Source: Asticcacaulis sp. MM231 (GTDB lineage: Bacteria > Pseudomonadota > Alphaproteobacteria > Caulobacterales > Caulobacteraceae). From it: a stretch of DNA of 64,000 nucleotides. Below the pieces are notes generated by a model. The model had not been told where the DNA came from, did not search any database, and was given only the letters and a program-made list of their open reading frames with translations. A program made the translations under genes and the position numbers. The DNA lies in NCBI RefSeq assembly GCF_964186625.1, contig NZ_OZ075108.1:3113001-3177000 (forward strand). Reading direction: 5' to 3'. Of this stretch, positions 39,171-48,557 are shown piece after piece (within the stretch, counting starts at the first letter, position 1; each line of letters starts with the position of its first letter).

Positions 39171-39270
39171 GCGTTTATAAACGCAACTCTTTGAACGATT
39201 TATGCCGCACACCTTTGACGGTATCAGCTCAAATCCTTGCGGTTTGCCGTAACCCGTTGCGTTTATAAAA
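39171..39270. promoter_or_regulatory. Divergent promoter region with two GTTGCGTTTATAAA inverted copies
   Basis: Between the chemoreceptor (minus) and pepN (plus), GCGTTTATAAACGC (39171-39184) is a perfect 14-bp palindrome. Its extension GTTGCGTTTATAAA (minus strand) recurs on the plus strand at 39257-39270. Two half-identical palindromic boxes about 80 bp apart between divergent genes suggest an operator pair. No regulator assigned. Confidence 0.4.
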
Positions 39271-39348
39271 CCGATTTGTATTGAATGGCTTGAGTTTAGC
39301 TGAAAGAGTCCCACATCGACTCCTATTCGACGTTTCAGCGAGACTACC

Positions 39349-41967
39349 ATGCTCACCACCACGCCCCAGCCGATCCAGCTCAGCGATTACAAGGCTCCTG
39401 ACTTTCTTATTGCCACCACGGAACTTGATTTCGATCTGGCGCCGGAAACGACACGGGTCACGGCAAGGCTGACAATTACCCGGCAGGGCGCGAAGGATGC
39501 GCCGCTCGTGCTGATGGGTGAACGCCTGAAACTGCTCAGCGTCACGCTCGATGGCCAGCCGGTGACCGATTACACACTGAGCGATGAAACCATGACCCTC
39601 GCCAGCGTACCCGACAGCTTCACGCTGGAAACCGAGGTCGAGATCAACCCGCTCGGCAACAAGACGCTGGAAGGGCTCTACATGTCCTCCGGCCGCTACT
39701 GCACCCAGTGCGAGGCCGAGGGCTTCCGCAAGATCACCTATTATCTCGACCGCCCCGACAGCCTGTCGAAGTACCGCGTGCGCATCGTAGCGCCGAAAGA
39801 GGGGTTCCCGCACCTGCTGTCCAACGGCAATCTGCTGGAGACGGGTGATCTCGATGACGGCAAACACTATGCCCTGTGGGAAGACCCCTTTTTCAAGCCG
39901 TGCTATCTCTTCGCGCTCGTCGCCGGCGAACTCGACGTGCTCGAAGACAGCCTCACCACGATGTCGGGCCGCAAGGTCGAACTGAAAATCTATGTCGATA
40001 CCGGGATGCGTGACCGCAGCCTCTACGCCATGGACGCCCTCAAGCGCTCGATGCTGTGGGACGAGCAGGTCTATGGCCGTGAATACGATCTCGACCTGTT
40101 CATGATCGTCGCCGTGCGCGATTTCAACTTCGGCGCCATGGAAAACAAGGGCCTGAACGTCTTCAACGCCTCGCTGCTGCTGGCCGATCCGACCACCGCC
40201 ACCGATATGGACTACGAGCGTATCGAGTCGGTGATCGCCCACGAATATTTCCACAACTGGTCAGGCAACCGCGTCACCTGCCGCGACTGGTTCCAGCTCT
40301 GCCTGAAAGAAGGCCTGACCGTCTTCCGCGATCAGGGCTTCTCGGCCGATCAGCGCGGTCACGCGGTTGCGCGCATCAAGGACGTGCGGGCGCTGCGCGC
40401 CCGTCAGTTTCCGGAAGATTCCGGCCCGCTGGCCCATCCGGTGCGCCCCTCGTCCTACGTCAAGATCGACAACTTCTACACCGCCACCATCTATGAAAAA
40501 GGCGCCGAGATCGTCGGCATGCTGAAGACGTTCGTCGGCCCCGCCACCTATCGTCAGGCGCTTGATCACTACTTCGCCACCAATGATGGCACCGCCGCCA
40601 CGCTGGAAGATTTCCTCACCGCCTTCGAAGCCGTCACCGGCGATGACTTTTCGCCCTGGCTGCAATGGTATACCCAGGCTGGCACACCACGCCTGCACGT
40701 CACCAGCGCCTATAACGCCGATGCGAAAACCCTTACCCTGTCGTTCACCCAGGCCACCGCGCCGACACCCGGCCAGCCTGACAAATCCGCCCTGCCCATC
40801 CCGATCCGCTTCGGCCTGCTGACCGCCGAGGGCGAAAAGCAGATGTTCACGCGCGATGGCATACTGGCGGCCGAGTCCCTGTTCATTTTGCGTGACGCCA
40901 GTGCCGAACTGGTCATGACCGACGTCATGCACGCGCCGGTCCTGTCGATCCTGCGCCACTTCTCGGCGCCGGTGGTCCTCACGGTTGAAGAACCGACCAG
41001 CCACGCCTTCGCCCGCTTCAAGGGTGACAGCGATCCGTTCAATCGCTGGGAGGCCGCGCAGGGTCTGGCCAAGGCGATCATCCTGTCCGAACCCCCTGAC
41101 GAAGATCTGATCGACGCCTTCGCGCAAGGGCTTGAGGCCAGCCTGCTCGATGAACACCTCGATCACGCCTTCAAGGCCCTGATCATGGGCCTGCCGACCG
41201 AATCCGACCTGGCGCAGAGCCTGTCGCCTATCGATCCGGCCTTCATCCACCGTAACCGCAAGGCCTTCAAGACGGCGCTTTCCCTGCGCCTCTATGAGAC
41301 CATTCGCGGCCTCTACACGTCCCTCACCCCGGCCGGAACCTTCTCGCCCGACGCGGACGCCGCCGGCACCCGCGCCCTTCGCAACGCCTTGCTCGACCTG
41401 ATGCTGGCCGGTCATAACCGCGGCGCCGATAACGCCACCTCGGTCAATCTCGCCTTCCGCCATTTCGAGACCGCCAGCAACATGACCGATATGGTCGGTG
41501 GGCTAGGGGCCCTGATGCACGTGCAGGATCGCCCCTACAAGGACGCGCTCGATATCTTCTATGCCCGCTTCAAGCATGAACCGCTGGTGATCGACAAATG
41601 GTTCGCCCTGCAGGCCGGCTGCGCCCATCCCGATACGCTGGCGCGCGTCAGAACGCTTAGCCAGCATCCAGATTTCGACGCCAAGACGCCCAATCGCTGG
41701 CGCGCCCTCGTCCAGAGCTTCGCCAACAACCAGAGCGTTTTCCACGCCCCCGATGGCAGCGGCTATGACTTCCTGGTTGGTCAGGTCCTGGCGGTTGACG
41801 CCTTCAACCCCATGACCGCCTCTCGCCTGATCGAACCCTTAAGCCGCTACCGCGTTTACGCCGAACCCTATCGTACCAACATGAAAAAGGCACTGCAGAC
41901 GATCACCCTGTCGCCCGATTTGTCGAAGAATGTGCTCGAACTGGCGACGAAAGCGCTCGCCGATTAG
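39349..41967 (+). CDS. pepN: Aminopeptidase N (M1 family)
   Basis: 872 aa. M1 zinc metallopeptidase of the long PepN type. The exopeptidase motif GAMEN lies in FNFGAMENKGLNVFN and the zinc site HEYFHNW spans 298-304 (H298, E299, H302), with the third ligand E in LKEGLTVF. The C-terminal third is the helical DUF3458 region of PepN. It removes N-terminal residues from peptides in the cytoplasm. Length is standard. It has its own promoter region shared with the chemoreceptor. Confidence 0.95.
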   Translation: MLTTTPQPIQLSDYKAPDFLIATTELDFDLAPETTRVTARLTITRQGAKDAPLVLMGERLKLLSVTLDGQPVTDYTLSDETMTLASVPDSFTLETEVEINPLGNKTLEGLYMSSGRYCTQCEAEGFRKITYYLDRPDSLSKYRVRIVAPKEGFPHLLSNGNLLETGDLDDGKHYALWEDPFFKPCYLFALVAGELDVLEDSLTTMSGRKVELKIYVDTGMRDRSLYAMDALKRSMLWDEQVYGREYDLDLFMIVAVRDFNFGAMENKGLNVFNASLLLADPTTATDMDYERIESVIAHEYFHNWSGNRVTCRDWFQLCLKEGLTVFRDQGFSADQRGHAVARIKDVRALRARQFPEDSGPLAHPVRPSSYVKIDNFYTATIYEKGAEIVGMLKTFVGPATYRQALDHYFATNDGTAATLEDFLTAFEAVTGDDFSPWLQWYTQAGTPRLHVTSAYNADAKTLTLSFTQATAPTPGQPDKSALPIPIRFGLLTAEGEKQMFTRDGILAAESLFILRDASAELVMTDVMHAPVLSILRHFSAPVVLTVEEPTSHAFARFKGDSDPFNRWEAAQGLAKAIILSEPPDEDLIDAFAQGLEASLLDEHLDHAFKALIMGLPTESDLAQSLSPIDPAFIHRNRKAFKTALSLRLYETIRGLYTSLTPAGTFSPDADAAGTRALRNALLDLMLAGHNRGADNATSVNLAFRHFETASNMTDMVGGLGALMHVQDRPYKDALDIFYARFKHEPLVIDKWFALQAGCAHPDTLARVRTLSQHPDFDAKTPNRWRALVQSFANNQSVFHAPDGSGYDFLVGQVLAVDAFNPMTASRLIEPLSRYRVYAEPYRTNMKKALQTITLSPDLSKNVLELATKALAD

Positions 41968-42085
41968 AGCCTTTTTACATCAAACGTGAAGGTGCATTAA
42001 TCTATCTTAAGGGTTCGCTAACTAGAATGATGCGCTTAACACGGGCGCGCACAGTCCTTTTTAGTTAGCCTACCAGGAGACAGTA

Positions 42086-42661
42086 TTGGCAAGCCTCGAA
42101 CGGGTCAGGTTCCTGGTGGTGGACGACAACGCCCACATGATCAACATCGTCAAGACTCTGCTGCGCGGGTTTGGCGCCACGCACATTTTTGAAGCGCGTG
42201 ACGCCACCGAAGCCTTCCATCGCCTCAAGCACGACGCGATCGATATCTGCATCAGCGACTACCAGATGGAGGTGCTCGATGGCGTCGAGTTCGTCCAGCT
42301 TGTGCGCAATTCATCGGACAGCCCCAACCGCTACGTGCCGATCATCATGCTGACGGCGCACTCGGAACGCTCAAAAGTGGTGGCCGCGCGCGACGCCGGC
42401 GCCAACGAATTCTGCTGCAAGCCGGTCACGGCCATCGAACTGCGCCGCAAGATCGTCGCCATTGTCGATTTCCCGCGCCCGTTTATCAAGACCAGCAGCG
42501 GCAACTATTTCGGCCCCGATCGTCGCCGCAAGCAGGACAGCAAGTATCACGGCCGCGAGCGCCGCGAAGGCTGGAGCGAAGACCATCAGCCGCCGCAACC
42601 CGTCGCTAAAAAGTCAGGCGAGGCCAGCAGCGGCCACCATGAAGAGGATGAACACACCTGA
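42086..42661 (+). CDS. CheY-like single-domain response regulator
   Basis: 191 aa starting at TTG 42086, fixed by AGGAGA ending 5 bp before it. Receiver domain (about 8-125): acidic pocket VVDDN (12-14), phospho-acceptor D58 in ISDYQM, T in MLTAHS and K in CCKPV. The tail (130-191) is basic then acidic (FGPDRRRKQD, HGRERRE), common in alphaproteobacterial regulators, with no DNA-binding domain. It is 163 bp before the PleC-like kinase gene, which may be its partner. Confidence 0.85.
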   Translation: MASLERVRFLVVDDNAHMINIVKTLLRGFGATHIFEARDATEAFHRLKHDAIDICISDYQMEVLDGVEFVQLVRNSSDSPNRYVPIIMLTAHSERSKVVAARDAGANEFCCKPVTAIELRRKIVAIVDFPRPFIKTSSGNYFGPDRRRKQDSKYHGRERREGWSEDHQPPQPVAKKSGEASSGHHEEDEHT

Positions 42662-42715
42662 AGCTGACACGTGAGGGGCGCGGCGTTGAAAACAGGCAAG
42701 TTATTTAAGTTTATA

Positions 42716-42729
42716 AAGTCTTAAGACTT
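42716..42729. promoter_or_regulatory. Palindrome AAGTCTTAAGACTT before the PleC-like kinase gene
   Basis: A perfect 14-bp palindrome in an AT-rich stretch in the 163-bp gap between the response regulator and the kinase. It could be an operator or part of a promoter. It is not a CtrA site (TTAA-N7-TTAA is not present here). Confidence 0.3.
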
Positions 42730-42824
42730 CTCGACAACAGGTTAACGCCGCGCTTACCCTGACAGAATATGCCGAATCAGGGGGCAAGCGAACCCGTTGG
42801 CTGATCTGTTCGTCTAATTCACGG

Positions 42825-45547
<2,723 letters not shown>

Positions 45548-45548
<1 letters not shown>

Positions 45549-45671
45549 AGCAAGAAACCCCACCACCATTTCGCCTTCGGCTCATGGTCCCCCTCCCCAT
45601 CAAAGATGGGGAGGTATAAGTCTATTCTTGTACCGCGCCTCCTTTGAGGCGGGGTGGTTGGTTTCTTGCTT
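45548..45671. repeat. Palindromic repeat element with 12-bp terminal inverted repeats
   Basis: AAGCAAGAAACC (45548-45559) and GGTTTCTTGCTT (45660-45671) are perfect inverted ends. The inside carries a unit of the family GGGGAGG-GGACC-hairpin-GGTGGTGGGG in reverse. It begins on the last base of the pleC stop codon and ends 29 bp before the GreB-like ATG. It is a gene-less relative of the DUF559 cassette. Confidence 0.7.
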
Positions 45672-45700
45672 CTTTACAATGCCCGATGCTACAATCCCCC

Positions 45701-46180
45701 ATGAGTGTAGCCTTTACCAAAGACGAAGATCACGAAGCCGCGGCCGCCAACCTGCCCGATCGTCCGATCTCGCCCCATCCCAACCTCGTCACGCCCGAAG
45801 GCCTGGCTTTTCTGGAAACCGCCTTCGCCGAGGCCAAGGCCGCCTATAGCGCCGCACAGGCCTCAGGCCTGATCAACGCAGACCGTACCGCCATGGCGCG
45901 CGCCGCCCGCGACCTGCGCTATTACACCGCCCGCCTGGGTTCGGCGCAGCGCATCGATCCGGTAACATCGCCGCAAAAGGTGGTGTTCGGCTGTGAGGTC
46001 ATCATCGCCCGCGAGGATGGCCGCCAACAGACCTTCCGGATCGTGGGCGAGGACGAGGCCGATCCCAATAAGGGCAGCATTTCCTACGTGTCGCCAATGG
46101 CGCGCGCCCTGCTCGGCAAGGAAATCGGCGACGAGGTTCAGGTGGCTGGCGCCGGTGTCGAGATTACCGCGATACGCTAA
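45701..46180 (+). CDS. GreA/GreB-family transcription elongation factor
   Basis: 159 aa. N-terminal coiled coil (TPEGLAFLETAFAEAKAAYSAAQASGLI...ARAARDLRYYTARLGSAQRID) that would enter the RNA polymerase secondary channel, and C-terminal FKBP-like domain (VVFGCEVIIAREDGRQQTFRIVGEDEADPNKGSISYVSPMARALLGKEIGDEV). The opening KDEDHEAAAANLPDRPISPHPN is typical of the GreB-like alphaproteobacterial group. ATG 45701 starts the conserved sequence. The last codons ACC GCG ATA CGC TAA belong to a 14-bp repeat that is copied at 46682. Confidence 0.85.
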   Translation: MSVAFTKDEDHEAAAANLPDRPISPHPNLVTPEGLAFLETAFAEAKAAYSAAQASGLINADRTAMARAARDLRYYTARLGSAQRIDPVTSPQKVVFGCEVIIAREDGRQQTFRIVGEDEADPNKGSISYVSPMARALLGKEIGDEVQVAGAGVEITAIR

Positions 46181-46695
46181 GTAATTCTCTTCGCCCGCCC
46201 CGTTTACGGGGAGGGGGGACCGCTGTCAGGCGGTGGGAGGGGCCTTAAGCGCCTTGACGCGCTCCCAAGCCAAAATAATAACACCCTCGGCAGCCTCATC
46301 AGGTCTCATCAGTAGATCACGCGCTATAATACGATAGGTGAGAATGTTCCGATCCATCAGCCAACGACCACGCTTGGAGTCATGCTCCCTTTGATGATCA
46401 AGCGTATGAATTTCGCCATCAACCTCAACACATAACTTCGCTTTGGGGCAGTAGAAATCCAGCACATAGGGGCCCAGCGGATGCTGATTACGAAAAATAA
46501 GACCATCAGCTTCACGCTGCTTCAAGCGCAACCAAAGCCATAATTCCGGCTTCGTCAAATTCCGGCGCAAGTGACGCGCAACCCCAATTCTAGCACCTTT
46601 TCTTAGGTTTCGCACTAAACTCCCCTCCCACCATCGCAAGCGATGGTCCCCCCTCCCCGTAAACGGGGCGGGCGAAGAATCACCGCGATACGCTA
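46166..46695. mobile_element. DUF559-nuclease cassette flanked by inverted palindromic repeats and a 14-bp direct repeat
   Basis: ACCGCGATACGCTA occurs at 46166-46179 and again at 46682-46695. Between them (46180-46681, 502 bp) lie imperfect terminal inverted repeats of about 50 bp: TTCGCCCGCCCCGTTTACGG, then AGGGGGGACC, a hairpin and GGTGGGAGGGG, with the mirror copy at 46616-46680. A DUF559 gene fills the middle. The layout is that of a transposable element with a target-site duplication. Without the insert, GreB would end CGC TAG and the opposite gene CGG TAA; with it they end TAA and TGA, and both proteins are unchanged. Confidence 0.8.
46226..46615 (-). CDS. DUF559 endonuclease-like protein (Vsr/PD-(D/E)XK fold)
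   Basis: 129 aa. HLRRNLTKPELWLWLRLKQRE and FRNQHPLGPYVLDFYCPKAKLCVEVDGEIH are DUF559 signatures: D in VLDFYC, E and D in VEVDG and a following His form the likely metal site, as in Vsr mismatch-nicking enzymes. GTG 46615 is preferred: GGGAGGGGAG from the flanking repeat lies right before it (a TTG at 46639 would start inside the repeat). The last residues APPTA come from the other repeat. GC content is visibly lower than in the neighbouring genes. Putative role: DNA nicking or cleavage for mobility of its repeats (inference). Confidence 0.75.
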   Translation of the reverse strand: MRNLRKGARIGVARHLRRNLTKPELWLWLRLKQREADGLIFRNQHPLGPYVLDFYCPKAKLCVEVDGEIHTLDHQREHDSKRGRWLMDRNILTYRIIARDLLMRPDEAAEGVIILAWERVKALKAPPTA

Positions 46696-47213
46696 GCCGC
46701 AGCGCTCATATCACCACCGCCGACCTGTACCGGCGGCTTGTCGTCCTTTTCGATAAAGCGATCGAAACGGCCGCTTGGCCGCAGCAGCGTCTTGCTGAGG
46801 AAGCTGCGCTCGCGCGCCGGCAGTTCCTTCATGTTGAGGATCAGGGTGTTCTCGATCTTGCCCCGCGCATCGTTCTCGGCGCTGCGGGCCTGCTCCGACA
46901 GCATGGCGACCTGTGCCGCGTCAAATGGGTCCTTCGCCGCCAGATCATTGGCCTGGGCGCGCAGGGACCGCGCCTTGGTCATGTCAGCCTCGCCACTCAG
47001 GGCCGCCGATTTGAGCAGCAGATAGATGTGATGGCGCTCTTCCTTCGTGGTGTTCTTGCTGGCGTCATGCCACGCCTTCGACATCGCCAACGGGCGCTGG
47101 AAATCACGCATATGGCGCTTGAACACGATGCCGGCGCCGATACCGGCGGCAATCAGGAACAGGTTCAGCACCAGCGAAATCACCAGAGCCCATTTCAGGC
47201 GACGATCCGTCAT
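46680..47213 (-). CDS. Membrane-anchored periplasmic sensor-like protein (heavy-metal/CnrX or Spy-like)
   Basis: 177 aa. A membrane helix at about 8-30 (ALVISLVLNLFLIAAGIGAG) and a helical periplasmic part with AMSKAWHDASKNTTKEERHH, ALSGEADMTKARSLRAQANDLA and LSEQARSAENDARGKIENTL. The four-helix pattern resembles CnrX and Spy/CpxP-type (LTXXQ) proteins that sense metals or misfolded protein. It is 2 bp after the anti-sigma-like gene in a three-gene unit. The C-terminal SVSR plus stop is encoded by the 14-bp repeat flanking the DUF559 cassette. Confidence 0.7.
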   Translation of the reverse strand: MTDRRLKWALVISLVLNLFLIAAGIGAGIVFKRHMRDFQRPLAMSKAWHDASKNTTKEERHHIYLLLKSAALSGEADMTKARSLRAQANDLAAKDPFDAAQVAMLSEQARSAENDARGKIENTLILNMKELPARERSFLSKTLLRPSGRFDRFIEKDDKPPVQVGGGDMSAAASVSR

Positions 47214-47215
47214 GC

Positions 47216-47665
47216 TCAGCGATCCCCATCAATCATGGCCACCTGTTCCAGCACGGTCTGCACGCGCAGATCGCTCAGGCTCATCAGGCTGAGATTAACA
47301 CCAAAAATCGCGCCGGCAAGACAGGCGGCGAGACCAAAACCGATGCCCCACACAACCGCCCGGTGGCTGCCGCTCACGGCGCGCGCCGGACGAAGGGCCA
47401 CCACCGTATCGACCGGCACAAACTGCGCCAGCACGTTCTCAAACAGCGCCTGATCGGCCTCGGCATGGCGATGGTCGGCAACCCTCACCGCCTCCATCAT
47501 ATCGTCCAGCGCCCGCGCCTCGGCCAGCACACCCTGCGCTTCGGTCGGATGTGCGGCGATAAAGGCGTGCATGGCCGCGCGTATGTCTTCGGGCCAGCGC
47601 GCGGGTGTCGCGCCATAGGCCTCGATAATCGTCTGGAAACGCTGGTTATCTACTGTACGTGTCAT
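47216..47665 (-). CDS. Membrane anti-sigma-like protein
   Basis: 149 aa with a cytoplasmic N-terminal region (about 1-98: RFQTIIEAYGATPARWPEDIRAAMHAFI) and one membrane helix (about 102-125, VVWGIGFGLAACLAGAIFGVN). The helical N-terminal segment with one membrane anchor and its overlap with the sigma gene (ATGA, 47662-47665) suggest it holds the ECF sigma factor at the membrane. No ZAS zinc motif (H-x3-C-x2-C) is present, so assignment rests on position. Confidence 0.6.
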   Translation of the reverse strand: MTRTVDNQRFQTIIEAYGATPARWPEDIRAAMHAFIAAHPTEAQGVLAEARALDDMMEAVRVADHRHAEADQALFENVLAQFVPVDTVVALRPARAVSGSHRAVVWGIGFGLAACLAGAIFGVNLSLMSLSDLRVQTVLEQVAMIDGDR

Positions 47666-48372
47666 ATCTCACCTCCCGCTTTCGACGGGTTTACGCTCGC
47701 GGCTCTTACTCTGGTATCGCCAGATACATGTTTGTCATCACGCATCAGGCTGCGCAAGGTGCGCCTCGCCCGCGCCAGCAGGCTTTCCATCGCCTCGATG
47801 CTCACCCCCATAGTGGCGGCCGCTTCAATATTCGACATCTCCTGATAATAGTTCAGGGTGATGGCGGTACGCTGACGCTCGGGCAACTGCGCCAGGGCCT
47901 TCTGCAAGGCCTGAGTGGCCTGGGCCTGCTCAAGCTGAGCTGACGGCCCTGCTGCATCATCCATAATCTCGATATCATCCGTGTTCACCGTATCCTTACG
48001 GCGTCGCAGGCGATCATAGCACAGATTGAGCGCCACGCGATGCATCCAGGTATCGATGCGCGCCTTGCCGGGCACCCAGGTCGCCGCCTGCTTCCAAGTC
48101 CGCAACAGGGTCTCCTGCGCCACGTCCTCGGCCTCGGCCGGATCGCTCAGCATACGGCGCCCCAGCGACAGAATCCGCGGCAGCTTGCGCGAGACAAGCG
48201 CCGACACCGCTGCCATATCGCCGCGTCCGATCCGCTCCAGCAAAACCTCATCCGGGTCCGTCGTCACACTGTTCCCCGCCACGTTGCTTCTAGAAAGCAC
48301 AAGTGCCAACTGCGCCCGCCTGCGCCGCTCGGTTTCGAGATCAACCACTTTTAAAGCAAGCATCTGCGGCAT
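47662..48372 (-). CDS. ECF-type RNA polymerase sigma factor
   Basis: 236 aa. Region 2 (AEAEDVAQETLLRTWKQAATW, RIDTWMHRVALNLCYDRLRRRK) and region 4 (LPERQRTAITLNYYQEMSNIEAAATMGVSIEAMESLLARARRTLR) are clear. The N-terminal 35 residues are an extension before region 2; ATG 48372 or ATG 48363 may be used. It overlaps the anti-sigma-like gene by 4 bp and is followed by a periplasmic sensor-like gene: the CnrH-CnrY-CnrX type of module. The signal is unknown; metal or envelope stress is possible. Confidence 0.88.
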   Translation of the reverse strand: MPQMLALKVVDLETERRRRAQLALVLSRSNVAGNSVTTDPDEVLLERIGRGDMAAVSALVSRKLPRILSLGRRMLSDPAEAEDVAQETLLRTWKQAATWVPGKARIDTWMHRVALNLCYDRLRRRKDTVNTDDIEIMDDAAGPSAQLEQAQATQALQKALAQLPERQRTAITLNYYQEMSNIEAAATMGVSIEAMESLLARARRTLRSLMRDDKHVSGDTRVRAASVNPSKAGGEI

Positions 48373-48557
48373 GGGCTAGTGTCCTTTAGCACGCCAAACG
48401 GGCTTGAAATATGTCTGTATCATAGGTCAGAGCAGCTTTGACGATGAAGTGACGAACAGATGACCCGCCGCTCACCTTCATCTCTTTCACGCCAGATGCG
48501 CCTTTATCCGTCGCTGGGCGTCACAATCTTTTCAAACGCCCCCGTCCGCCCGCCAAT

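Noticed and set aside
39229..40254. Long open frame opposite pepN and other long antisense frames (for example 9113-10186, 14323-15774, 21008-22348, 28960-30489, 31281-32879, 33742-35037, 43374-44921, 50127-51488)
   Set aside because: All lie opposite strongly supported genes, have His/Arg/Gly-rich composition typical of GC-rich shadow frames, and lack ribosome-binding sites.
41997..42010. TTAA-N6-TTAA before the CheY-like gene as a CtrA site
   Set aside because: CtrA sites need a 7-bp spacing; here it is 6, and no further consensus is seen.
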